DNA from: an uncultured Bacilli bacterium
Lineage (GTDB): Bacteria; Bacillota_I; Bacilli_A; RF39; UBA660
Direction of reading: 5' to 3'
NCBI GenBank assembly: GCA_947853365.1
Contig: CANTWQ010000020.1
Span: 1-19,711, forward strand
Length of the DNA stretch: 19,711 bases
Of this stretch, positions 1 to 7,568 are shown in pieces; position 1 is the stretch's first letter, and every line of letters begins with the position of its first letter. The translations under genes were made by a program, and so were the position numbers. A model generated the notes under the pieces. It was not told the origin of the DNA. It saw only the letters and a list, made by a program, of their open reading frames with translations, and searched no databases.

Positions 1-1685
1 ACTTGTTCTGTTTGTTTTTCTACTTCTAGTAATACGGGTAGGATGATTGGTTTTCTTCCGGTTAGTTGTTGAATGAATGGTATGAGTTCGGTGATTAGGG
101 TTGATTTGATTTCTGGGAAACTAGCGTTTGCTTCTAGTTTCTTTTTGATGATATAGTTCGCAGTATCTTCTATTTTATGTAATAGATCTTCGTTTTCGTT
201 TACTAGGATAAATCCTCTGGTTGTAATATTTGGGCGACATAGTAAGCGTTTTTGTTTGGAATCAATGTTGGCGATTACAACGAGGATACCGTCACTGGCC
301 ATGATTTTTCGATCTCTTACTACAGTACTACCGATTTCACCAATTCTATTGCCATCGACGTAGATGTCTCCGGCGGGGACGGCTTCATTACTTTTGGTAA
401 TGGTATGTTTCTTTAGGATTAAGATGTCTCCGTTTTGTAATACAAAGGTATTTTCTTTGGGAATACCACATTCTATACCAACGTTGGCATGATTTTTTAA
501 CATGCGATAATCGCCATGGAATGGCATTAAATAATTAGGGTTGATGAGTCTGATCATCAATTTTAATTCTTCGATGTTAGCGTGTCCTGAGGTATGTAAT
601 TCGGATAGAGATGTGTTGGTGTAAACTTTAACGCCTTTTAGGTATAATTTGTTAATGGTTCTAGAAATACTTAAGGCGTTTCCTGGAATTGGAGATGATG
701 AGAAAATCACGATGTCATCAGGTCTAATTTTAATTTGTCTATGGGTGCCATCGGCAATTCTGGATAATGCTGCTAAGGGTTCTCCTTGGCTACCGGTACA
801 AAGAAGGCATACTTCGTTTGGTTTTAAATGGTTGGCTTCTTCGGCGGTAATCAAGAGATCTTTGTGATCGATATATCCCCCTTCCATGGATATTTTTATA
901 TTATTTTCCATGCTTCTACCGAATACGCATATTTTACGATTGTGTTTATAACAGGTTTCAAAGATGTGTTTTAAGCGATAGATGTTGGAAGCAAAGGTTG
1001 CAATAATAATGCGATTGGTTTGATATTGATCGAAGATATCGTTTAAGGCATTGTCTACTTTTGATTCACTAATGGACATGCCTTCGTTTAAAGCATTGGT
1101 AGAATCACTGATTAAAAGGTCGACGCCATGGTCGCCAATACGAGCCATTTTGTGAAGATCAGCCATAGGTCCAATCGGGGTTAAATCAAATTTAAAGTCG
1201 CCGGTTGTAACAATGGTACCGTCTTCGGTAGTGATGGCAATTCCATGGGCATCCGGAATGGAATGTGTTACCCGGAAGAACGATACGACAATCGATCCTA
1301 GGGTTAAATTGGTTTTGTCATCATACGCATACAAATGGTCATAACGAATGTTTCTATCTTGTAATTTTAAAGCAATCAATTCTTTTGCTTGTTTTGGTGC
1401 ATAAATCGCTGGTACGTCAATGGTTTGCAATAAGAATGGAATTCCTCCAATATGGTCTTCATGACCGTGAGTAATCACCAATGCTCTAATTTTTTCTTGA
1501 TTTTCTTTTAAAAAAGTATAATCTGGTAAAACGTAATCAATTCCTAACAGTTCTCCTTCTGGAAAACGAATTCCCGCATCAATAATAACAATATCTTGTC
1601 CATGCATTACACAATACATGTTTTTTCCAACTTCGCCCAAACCTCCTAAAACAATTAGTTTTGTTTCGTTTGGTTCATTTTTCAT
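1..1685 (-). CDS. rnj: Ribonuclease J (5'-3' exo/endoribonuclease), C-terminus cut by window edge
   Basis: Metallo-beta-lactamase/beta-CASP ribonuclease that matures and degrades mRNA and rRNA in the cytoplasm. Reading the minus strand from ATG at 1685 gives an uninterrupted frame of 561 codons to the window edge. The zinc motif HGHEDH lies at about residues 73-78, inside THGHEDHIGG, almost the same positions as the HxHxDH motif of B. subtilis RNase J1. Further marks are VTHSIPDAHG, TTGDFKFD and, near the edge, GRKPIILPVLLEV, which resembles the C-terminal end of the family. B. subtilis J1 has 555 residues, so little is probably missing, although some members carry extensions. The start is chosen because AAGGAG lies about 11 bases upstream; a second in-frame ATG does not exist close by (ATG at 1678 is out of frame). 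It is divergent from ftsY. Whether it is J1 or J2 cannot be decided here. Confidence 0.96.
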   Translation of the reverse strand, partial: MKNEPNETKLIVLGGLGEVGKNMYCVMHGQDIVIIDAGIRFPEGELLGIDYVLPDYTFLKENQEKIRALVITHGHEDHIGGIPFLLQTIDVPAIYAPKQAKELIALKLQDRNIRYDHLYAYDDKTNLTLGSIVVSFFRVTHSIPDAHGIAITTEDGTIVTTGDFKFDLTPIGPMADLHKMARIGDHGVDLLISDSTNALNEGMSISESKVDNALNDIFDQYQTNRIIIATFASNIYRLKHIFETCYKHNRKICVFGRSMENNIKISMEGGYIDHKDLLITAEEANHLKPNEVCLLCTGSQGEPLAALSRIADGTHRQIKIRPDDIVIFSSSPIPGNALSISRTINKLYLKGVKVYTNTSLSELHTSGHANIEELKLMIRLINPNYLMPFHGDYRMLKNHANVGIECGIPKENTFVLQNGDILILKKHTITKSNEAVPAGDIYVDGNRIGEIGSTVVRDRKIMASDGILVVIANIDSKQKRLLCRPNITTRGFILVNENEDLLHKIEDTANYIIKKKLEANASFPEIKSTLITELIPFIQQLTGRKPIILPVLLEVEKQTEQ

Positions 1686-1734
1686 TTTTTAATGTAACTC
1701 CTTTCTTTTTGTAGTTATTCGACTAACTTAGTAG

Positions 1735-1763
1735 ATTATATCGTATTTTTGTCATTTTGTCTA
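1735..1763 (-). promoter_or_regulatory. Sigma-A promoter for RNase J
   Basis: On the minus strand TAGACA (1763-1758) is followed by 17 bases and a perfect TATAAT (1740-1735). The leader to the ATG at 1685 would be about 40 bases. The -35 box lies only eight bases from the -35 box of the divergent ftsY promoter. Confidence 0.75.
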
Positions 1764-1771
1764 TTCCTTTA

Positions 1772-1800
1772 TTGTAGTTCTTGTTACTTTTTAGTATAAT
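1772..1800 (+). promoter_or_regulatory. Sigma-A promoter for the ftsY operon
   Basis: TTGTAG at 1772-1777, a 17-base spacer and TATAAT at 1795-1800. The short leader ends in the strong ribosome site AGGAGG before ATG 1828. It is back to back with the RNase J promoter. Confidence 0.75.
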
Positions 1801-1827
1801 GAATGTAGATCATCAGGAGGTACGATT

Positions 1828-2988
1828 ATGGGATTATTTCAAAAAATTAAGAATATGTTTCAAAAGAATGAAACGGAAAAAGTGGTAGAAACAAAAGAAG
1901 AAGAGGTGGCCAAAGAGGCTCCCCTGGCGGTGAAGTTGGATTCTCCTGTCGAAGAAGTCAAACCGAATGTCGATTTGATTGTGAAGGAGTTAAAAGAAGA
2001 GGAACGTATTTTAGCTGAGAGAAAAAGAAAACAAGAGGAAGAGGCCCAAAAGGAATCAGAAAAAAGTGTTAAAGTCTATGAAAAAGGGCTTTCGAAAACG
2101 AGACAAAGTTTCGTTTCGAAACTGGTAGAACTGACCAATCGGAGTGAAAAACTAGATGATGCGTATTTTGATCAATTAGAAGAAATTTTGATTATGGCCG
2201 ATATTGGGGTTCATACGGTGATGGAATTTATGGATCGGCTTCGTTCACGGGTAAAAAAAGAACATATTACGGATTTGGAATACTTAAAAGAAGTGATTGT
2301 CGATGAACTCTTTATTGTCTATGTTGGGGAAGATGTGTTATCGGATAAAATTCAGTATGCCAAAGAAGGACCAACGGTTATCTTGTTTGTAGGGGTAAAT
2401 GGTGTTGGTAAAACGACGACGATTGCGAAACTGGGATGGAAGTTAAAAGAAGAAGGAAAAAAAGTGTTGCTGGTGGGGGCGGATACCTTTCGAGCTGGCG
2501 CAACGGAACAGCTTCGCGATTGGGCAGAGCGTATTGGTGTTTCTTTTGTCGGTAAAGGTGAAGGAAGTGATCCATCCAGTGTGATTTATGATGGCTGTAA
2601 GAAGGCATTAGAGGAACATTTCGATGTTGTTTTAATCGATACGGCCGGAAGGCTTCAAAATAAAACTAATTTGATGAAAGAATTAGAGAAAATGAACCAT
2701 GTGATTGGGAAATTGATTCCCGGGGCTCCACAAGAAACATTATTGGTTATCGATGCCACTACGGGACAAAATGGAATCCAACAAGCGAAAAGTTTTAAAG
2801 AAATTACAAATATTACAGGAATTGTTTTAACGAAACTAGATGGTACGGCCAAAGGTGGAATTGTACTTGCGATTAAGGAAGAGGTAAATCTACCGGTGAA
2901 ATATATTGGACTAGGGGAGACAAAGGAAGATTTACAACTCTTCGATATTGAAAAATATATTTACGGATTATTTAAGGATTTGATGTAA
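1828..2988 (+). CDS. ftsY: FtsY, signal recognition particle receptor GTPase
   Basis: Membrane-associated SRP receptor: it binds the Ffh-ribosome-nascent chain complex and hands it to the Sec translocon, with paired GTP hydrolysis. The 386 residues contain a charged, Lys/Glu-rich N-terminal A region (about 1-85) that is typical for membrane association, then the helical N domain and the GTPase G domain. Visible G motifs are the P-loop GVNGVGKTTT (189-198), DTAGR (271-275) and TKLDGTAKGG (335-344); the C-terminal GLGETKEDLQLFD is characteristic of FtsY. ATG 1828 follows AGGAGG with normal spacing. It heads an operon with ylxM one base downstream. Confidence 0.98.
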   Translation: MGLFQKIKNMFQKNETEKVVETKEEEVAKEAPLAVKLDSPVEEVKPNVDLIVKELKEEERILAERKRKQEEEAQKESEKSVKVYEKGLSKTRQSFVSKLVELTNRSEKLDDAYFDQLEEILIMADIGVHTVMEFMDRLRSRVKKEHITDLEYLKEVIVDELFIVYVGEDVLSDKIQYAKEGPTVILFVGVNGVGKTTTIAKLGWKLKEEGKKVLLVGADTFRAGATEQLRDWAERIGVSFVGKGEGSDPSSVIYDGCKKALEEHFDVVLIDTAGRLQNKTNLMKELEKMNHVIGKLIPGAPQETLLVIDATTGQNGIQQAKSFKEITNITGIVLTKLDGTAKGGIVLAIKEEVNLPVKYIGLGETKEDLQLFDIEKYIYGLFKDLM

Positions 2989-2989
2989 G

Positions 2990-3280
2990 ATGGATCGAAA
3001 ATTATATTTCAATCAATTATATGATTACTATGGAGTGCTATTGACCGATAAACAACGAAGCTACTTTGAGGATTATTATTTTAGGGATTTTTCTCTTTCG
3101 GAAATTGCTGAAAATGATGGGGTTAGTCGGAATGCGATTCATAAACAACTCAAATTAGTAGGAGAAAAATTAGAACAATATGAGGCACAATTACATTTGT
3201 TAGAAAAGCGGGGTAAAATCTTATCTTTACTACAAAATGTAGCGGAAGAAATTCGTTACCAAGTGGAGGAGTTATTATGA
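2990..3280 (+). CDS. ylxM: YlxM/UPF0122 family HTH protein, SRP-associated
   Basis: Small 96-residue protein of the YlxM family, which is nearly always encoded beside ftsY/ffh and has been linked to SRP function and RNA/DNA binding. It starts with an LYFNQLYDYYGVLLTDKQ segment, and a sigma-70 region-4-like helix-turn-helix follows (about 20-60), including YYFRDFSLSEIAENDGVSRNAIHKQLK. It begins one base after the ftsY stop, with only a weak ribosome site, so translation is probably coupled to ftsY. Its stop overlaps the start of the next gene. In B. subtilis ylxM directly precedes ffh; here two other genes intervene. Confidence 0.93.
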   Translation: MDRKLYFNQLYDYYGVLLTDKQRSYFEDYYFRDFSLSEIAENDGVSRNAIHKQLKLVGEKLEQYEAQLHLLEKRGKILSLLQNVAEEIRYQVEELL

Positions 3281-3780
3281 AGCTTTCGTTAGAGCATTTT
3301 GATCTTGTGATGTATGATCCGAAGCATCCGCTTTCACCGGAGATAATGGAAGAAATCAAAAAAAGTAATGTACGTGGTTTTGTGAAACAAATCGATGAAA
3401 GGCTTCGTACCAATCGTCCTATGAGTGATTTTTCTTTTCAAAGAGCTTATATACCTATGTTAGATGATGAAGTGATTGGTTACTTATATGTGTCGGAAAA
3501 ACGACAGGGGAATTGTTACTTGGAATATTTATTGCTTCCTAAGATGCAACATCAAGGACTTGGTATGTTACTTTTAGATGATGTCAGTGATTATTTGTTT
3601 TCACGTTATCCCGATCTTTATGAAATTAGGCTTCATATTGATCCTAGTAATGTACGAAGTATCGAATTGGCTGAAAGATGTGATTTCTTTATGGAAGGAA
3701 TGAATCAAGGGCTTATCTATATCAAAGATAATCCTTATATCAAAAAAGAAGAATATGGAAAGAGGGGTTCTCATGTTTGA
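3277..3780 (+). CDS. GNAT family N-acetyltransferase
   Basis: Predicted acetyl-CoA-dependent acyltransferase of 167 residues; the substrate is unknown. The acetyl-CoA binding signature (Q/R-x-x-G-x-G/A) appears as MQHQGLGMLLLDDV at about residues 90-103, preceded by the usual beta strand (YLEYLLLPKM) and followed by DPSNVRSIELAERCDF, a typical GNAT motif B region. The start overlaps the ylxM stop by four bases and has a strong GGAGGAG site seven bases upstream; the end overlaps the next gene by eight bases. This shows co-translation with ylxM and the HerA-like ATPase. It could act on a ribosomal protein or an amine metabolite; the sequence does not say which. Confidence 0.88.
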   Translation: MKLSLEHFDLVMYDPKHPLSPEIMEEIKKSNVRGFVKQIDERLRTNRPMSDFSFQRAYIPMLDDEVIGYLYVSEKRQGNCYLEYLLLPKMQHQGLGMLLLDDVSDYLFSRYPDLYEIRLHIDPSNVRSIELAERCDFFMEGMNQGLIYIKDNPYIKKEEYGKRGSHV

Positions 3781-5668
3781 TAGAATTCGTTATATCAGTG
3801 ATGAAGGGGCAACGGTTTTGGTAAAACCAGGCGCACAGCTGGCGATGAACTTGATGAACTTACATGTTGTTTTTGAAGATGAGAAGAAAAAAATATTAGG
3901 AGAAGTAGACGATATTACGGAACAAGAGGTGAAGGTGCATTTCTTGGGCGAATTTATTGGAGATAAATTTGTCGGTGGTGTGATTCGTAAACCAAATTTG
4001 AATGCAACCGTCCGAATTGTTACTGCCGAAGAAATGAAGTCTATCGTTGGTGTTGATCGGGTCAACAGTATTTTGTTGGGGGCGAGTCCACTTTATGATA
4101 ATTGTCCGATTTATGTCGATATCAATGATTTGTTTAGTAATCATATGGCTATTTTTGGAAATTCTGGAAGTGGTAAATCGTGTGGTGTTGCGAGACTGTT
4201 ACAGAATGTGTTTGAAAATCCGAAGTTTGTTCCGTTTCGTTCTAATTTCTTGTTGTTTGATTCCTCAGGAGAATACTATAATGCTTTTAAAGATTTGAAA
4301 CGGCTTAATCCTAATTATAATTTTAAATTTTATACGACCAATTATAATGAGCCAAATGCGGAACAATTGAAAATCCCATTATGGCTTATGAATGTCGATG
4401 ATTTTGCTTTGCTATTAGGTGTTAATGCCCATTCTCAATTACCGATCATTGAACGGATGTGTAAATTGGTTTATATTTTTAATCAAAAGCATATGAATGC
4501 CAATGAATATAAAAATCATTTGATTGCGAAAGCTATTATGACGGTTCTATATTCTAATGAAACATCGACGTCCAAACGGAATGATATCTTTTCGATTATT
4601 GGAAGTTGTTCTACCCCAGAATTTAGTTTGGAAACAGAGGTGCAGGGAATTGGTTATACTAGAAAATTCCGTGATTGTTTTGCGATTGATTCTAATGGTC
4701 AATTTTCCGAAAGTGTTTTAATTACCAAATATATTTCTGATTTTATTCATCCGGAATTGGATAATTATGAACCGGAAGAAAAAACGTTCTTTACGCTAGA
4801 GGACTTGGAAAAAGCATTGAACTTTACTTTGATCTCGGAAGGATGGTTACGCAATGAAAATACTTATGGTGATGCCGTAACGATAAGAGTTAGACTTCAT
4901 TCTTTGATCACTGGTGAAAATGCTAAGTATTTTGCATGTCGTACGTATATGACGGTATCACAATATATTTCTAGTTTGATTATGACGCCAGATGGCAAAC
5001 AAAAATGTCAGATCATTAACTTTAATTTGGATGATGTCGATGATAGTTTTGCAAAGACTTTAACCAAAATTTATTCTCGTATTTTATTTGAATTTGTCAA
5101 AGGCTTAAAAGATCGGGGAAGCTTACCATTCAATTTGTTTTTGGAAGAGGCACATCGTTATATTCAACATGATACGGATGAGTTTATTTTGGGATACAAT
5201 ATTTTTGATCGTATTGCGAAAGAAGGACGGAAATATGGTATTATTTTGAATTTGATTTCGCAACGACCGGTGGAAATTAGTGAAACGGTAATTTCCCAGT
5301 GTTCGAACTTTTTGATTTTCAAAATGAACCATCCACGTGATATTGATTATATTAAAAAGATGGTACCAAATATCAGTGAAGAAATCGTGGAAAAACAAAA
5401 AACATTACAACCGGGAAATTGTATGGCTTTTGGAAGTGCGTTTCGTATTCCTTTGATTGTTCATATGCAAATGCCAAATCCGGCACCTTATAGTGCCAAT
5501 GCCGATGTGTTTGCACGGTGGACGAGTGTTCCACAACGACCACAAACTCCAACGCCTCAACCATCGAATCATGTTGCTCCACCACCACGACCAGTCAATC
5601 CGATTTCGCCTGGAAATGGGTCTACGGAACATCACAGTTTTATTCCTAATTTAGATCAAAATAGTTAA
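3773..5668 (+). CDS. HerA-type (FtsK/HerA superfamily, DUF87) ATPase
   Basis: Predicted hexameric P-loop ATPase of 631 residues. The N-terminal about 110 residues fit a HAS-barrel-like beta domain. Walker A is GNSGSGKS (129-136). Walker B is NLFLEEAH with the acidic pair E458/E459. The HerA-typical SQRP motif is at 496-499, followed by SETVISQCSNFLIFKMNHPRD. The last about 50 residues are a proline-rich, low-complexity tail (PQRPQTPTPQPSN...) likely to be disordered. ATG 3773 is chosen over an in-frame ATG at 3755 because AGAGGGG stands correctly before 3773 and would lie inside the longer version. HerA proteins move along DNA in archaea with NurA nuclease, and bacterial homologues serve in defence or unknown housekeeping roles. 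No NurA, SIR2 or other effector nuclease lies beside it. It is the last gene of the ftsY operon. Confidence 0.9.
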   Translation: MFDRIRYISDEGATVLVKPGAQLAMNLMNLHVVFEDEKKKILGEVDDITEQEVKVHFLGEFIGDKFVGGVIRKPNLNATVRIVTAEEMKSIVGVDRVNSILLGASPLYDNCPIYVDINDLFSNHMAIFGNSGSGKSCGVARLLQNVFENPKFVPFRSNFLLFDSSGEYYNAFKDLKRLNPNYNFKFYTTNYNEPNAEQLKIPLWLMNVDDFALLLGVNAHSQLPIIERMCKLVYIFNQKHMNANEYKNHLIAKAIMTVLYSNETSTSKRNDIFSIIGSCSTPEFSLETEVQGIGYTRKFRDCFAIDSNGQFSESVLITKYISDFIHPELDNYEPEEKTFFTLEDLEKALNFTLISEGWLRNENTYGDAVTIRVRLHSLITGENAKYFACRTYMTVSQYISSLIMTPDGKQKCQIINFNLDDVDDSFAKTLTKIYSRILFEFVKGLKDRGSLPFNLFLEEAHRYIQHDTDEFILGYNIFDRIAKEGRKYGIILNLISQRPVEISETVISQCSNFLIFKMNHPRDIDYIKKMVPNISEEIVEKQKTLQPGNCMAFGSAFRIPLIVHMQMPNPAPYSANADVFARWTSVPQRPQTPTPQPSNHVAPPPRPVNPISPGNGSTEHHSFIPNLDQNS

Positions 5669-5674
5669 TGAAGA

Positions 5675-5703
5675 AAGTAGAGGGCCTCCTCTTTTTCTTT
5701 TTT
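5675..5703 (+). terminator. Intrinsic terminator of the ftsY operon
   Basis: Stem AGAGG (5679-5683) with CCTCT (5688-5692) around a four-base loop, extended past one mismatch by AAG/TTT, then a T-rich run to 5702. It separates ffh from the upstream genes. Confidence 0.75.
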
Positions 5704-5766
5704 CTTGCTGGTGCTAGATAAGGTCATGGTTTCTATGATTTTTCTAATGACTTTTTGTTAGAAAGT

Positions 5767-5775
5767 TGATACAAT
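5767..5775 (+). promoter_or_regulatory. Extended -10 promoter for ffh
   Basis: TGATACAAT reads as TGn plus a -10 box TACAAT (5770-5775). No convincing -35 box lies 17 bases upstream. It sits between the terminator and the ffh start. Confidence 0.55.
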
Positions 5776-5802
5776 ATTAAAAGAAAGATGCAGGGTGATA
5801 TT

Positions 5803-7110
5803 ATGTTTGAAGGTTTATCGGATCGTTTACAAAATGCGATTCATAAAATAAAAGGATATGGTAAAATTACCGAAGAAAATATTTCGGATATGATGCGTGA
5901 AATTCGTCTTGCTTTATTAGAGGCGGATGTCAATTATCAGGTCGTCAAGGAGTTTACAACGACGGTCAAAGAAAAGGCTTTGGGTGAAGAAGTACAGAAA
6001 AGTATTAAACCGGGTGATTTATTTGTTAAAATTGTTGAAGATGAACTTACGGAACTATTGGGGGGAGAAAGTGTTCCACTCAATGTGAATGGAAATCCGG
6101 CGACGTTAATGCTTGTTGGTTTGCAAGGTTCTGGTAAGACGACGACGATTGGTAAGTTGGCACTTTATTTACGAAAGAAGCATGCCAAGAAGCCATTGCT
6201 TGTGGCATGTGATGTCTATCGTCCCGCGGCTATCGATCAATTAAAACAAATCGGTCGTGAGTTATCGATTCCGGTTTATGAAGAAGGAAAAAAAGATCCG
6301 TTGGAAATTATTGATCATGCGTTTTCTTATGCGAAGGAAAACGGATGTGATTATATCTTAATCGATACTGCTGGACGGCTTCATATTGATACAGAACTCA
6401 TGGATGAATTAAAACAAATAGAGTCTCACGTTCATCCGATGGAAACTTTGCTCGTCATTGACTCGATGATGGGGCAAGATGCCATTCATGTCATTCAAGG
6501 CTTTTCGGAAAGCTTATCTCTGACGGGCGTGATTTTAACAAAACTAGATGGCGATACGAGAGGTGGAGTGGCTTTATCTGTTCGTCATCTTACCAATGTT
6601 CCGATTAAGTTTGTAGGTGTGTCGGAGAAAATGGATGGTCTTGATTTCTTTGATCCGAAACGAATGGCTAGACGTATCTTAGGTATGGGAGATATTGTTT
6701 CGTTGGTCGAAAAGGCGCAGGATGCCATCGATGAGAAAGAGGCCGAAAAGACGGCCAAACGAATGCAATCTGGTAAATTTGATTTGGAAGATTTCTTATC
6801 GACGATGAAACAGATTCGGAAACTTGGTCCTTTGGAAAACTTATTAAAATTACTTCCTGGGGCATCGAAGATGGGACTCAATCATATTCAAGTGGATCCA
6901 AAAGTAATGGCCCGAACCGAAGCGATTGTGTTATCGATGACCAAAGAAGAACGACGTCATCCAGAAATTATCAAAGCAAGTAGAAAAACACGGATTGCCA
7001 AAGGATGTGGATTATCCGTTAGTGAAGTGAATAAGTTACTACAGCAGTTTGATCAAATGAAACGAATGATGAAACAAATGAGTCAAGGCAAAATGAAATT
7101 ACCTTTTTAA
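5803..7110 (+). CDS. ffh: Ffh, signal recognition particle protein (SRP54)
   Basis: GTPase of the bacterial SRP: it binds 4.5S/6S-like SRP RNA and hydrophobic signal sequences on ribosomes and docks to FtsY. 435 residues. The N domain starts MFEGLSDRLQ, the family's usual beginning, so ATG 5803 is preferred over the in-frame ATG at 5788; AGGGTGA lies correctly before 5803. G-domain motifs: GLQGSGKTTT (106-115), DTAGR (188-192), TKLDGD (246-251). The methionine-rich M domain follows after about residue 300, with SRKTRIAKGCGLSVSEVNK and a Met/Lys-rich end (MKRMMKQMSQGK). Transcribed separately from ftsY-ylxM here. No SRP RNA gene is seen in the window. Confidence 0.98.
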   Translation: MFEGLSDRLQNAIHKIKGYGKITEENISDMMREIRLALLEADVNYQVVKEFTTTVKEKALGEEVQKSIKPGDLFVKIVEDELTELLGGESVPLNVNGNPATLMLVGLQGSGKTTTIGKLALYLRKKHAKKPLLVACDVYRPAAIDQLKQIGRELSIPVYEEGKKDPLEIIDHAFSYAKENGCDYILIDTAGRLHIDTELMDELKQIESHVHPMETLLVIDSMMGQDAIHVIQGFSESLSLTGVILTKLDGDTRGGVALSVRHLTNVPIKFVGVSEKMDGLDFFDPKRMARRILGMGDIVSLVEKAQDAIDEKEAEKTAKRMQSGKFDLEDFLSTMKQIRKLGPLENLLKLLPGASKMGLNHIQVDPKVMARTEAIVLSMTKEERRHPEIIKASRKTRIAKGCGLSVSEVNKLLQQFDQMKRMMKQMSQGKMKLPF

Positions 7111-7122
7111 AATAATCATAGG

Positions 7123-7150
7123 CAAACGATATAAGTTCGTTTGTTTTTTT
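7123..7150 (+). terminator. Intrinsic terminator after ffh
   Basis: Perfect CAAACG (7123-7128) and CGTTTG (7138-7143) arms followed directly by seven T (7144-7150). Confidence 0.8.
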
Positions 7151-7182
7151 GTCATATGTTATGTTAGATAGGAGGAATCAAA

Positions 7183-7494
7183 ATGTTTCAAAATGATAAT
7201 GAAATGACGGCACAATTCGTCGGAGATAACAATACGATCGAAATGAATATGGATGTAGATAACAATATGATGGGGGGAATGATGCAACCAATGAACCAAC
7301 GACCAATCGTGGGACCTGTACAACAAAGAGTGGTCAATCGTACCTTTGTGCATGAAGTACCACATGTTTGCCCAATTCATACAAGAGTTATCAATCATCA
7401 TATTTATAAACATACATATCGTCCATGTTATACTTGCTCTGAAGAAAATGTATGTAGTAATATGCAATGCGGTTCATGTTGCGATTTTAAATAA
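7183..7494 (+). CDS. CotD-like spore coat protein
   Basis: Protein of 103 residues with an acidic/Asn/Met-rich first half and a His/Cys-rich second half: six His between 57 and 77 and seven Cys between 63 and 100. The stretch VHEVPHVCPIHTRVINHHIY resembles the core of inner spore coat protein CotD (a VPH...HPxHTTxVNHH pattern), and the Cys pairs near the end (CYTC, CGSCC) are coat-like, suited to cross-linking or metal binding. Start ATG 7183 follows TAGGAGG. It is monocistronic between two terminators. A CATATGTTA box at 7153-7161 fits a sigma-K -10 element (CATAnnnTA), but the AC of the -35 is missing. Assigned by motif resemblance only; another Cys/His-rich surface protein is possible. Confidence 0.68.
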   Translation: MFQNDNEMTAQFVGDNNTIEMNMDVDNNMMGGMMQPMNQRPIVGPVQQRVVNRTFVHEVPHVCPIHTRVINHHIYKHTYRPCYTCSEENVCSNMQCGSCCDFK

Positions 7495-7513
7495 GGCCTT
7501 CGGGTCTTTTTTT
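7493..7513 (+). terminator. Intrinsic terminator after the CotD-like gene
   Basis: AAGGCC and GGTCTT (one G-T pair) enclose the stable TTCG tetraloop; seven T follow. The stem begins in the stop codon. Confidence 0.85.
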
Positions 7514-7532
7514 CTTTTTGAGTCTCAAATTG

Positions 7533-7541
7533 TGATAAAAT
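7533..7541 (+). promoter_or_regulatory. Possible extended -10 promoter for the nuclease gene
   Basis: TGATAAAAT has TGn before TAAAAT. An alternative is TTGAGT (7518-7523), 17 bases, TAGAAT (7541-7546). Either would drive the gene at 7569. Confidence 0.45.
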
Positions 7542-7568
7542 AGAATTATAGAATAGGAAGTGGTAAAT

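Noticed and set aside
3755-3772. Earlier in-frame ATG for the HerA-like ATPase
   Set aside because: The ribosome site AGAGGGG lies between it and ATG 3773, which has proper spacing and gives a normal start.
3773-5668. HerA-nuclease defence island
   Set aside because: No nuclease, SIR2, methylase or mobile gene is adjacent; the neighbours are housekeeping genes.
5788-5802. Earlier in-frame ATG for ffh
   Set aside because: Ffh proteins start M(A)FEGL; the site AGGGTGA is placed for ATG 5803.
7159-7467. 102-codon minus-strand frame opposite the CotD-like gene
   Set aside because: It has no ribosome site and mirrors the His/Met/Asn codons of the plus-strand gene, which has a strong site and a terminator.
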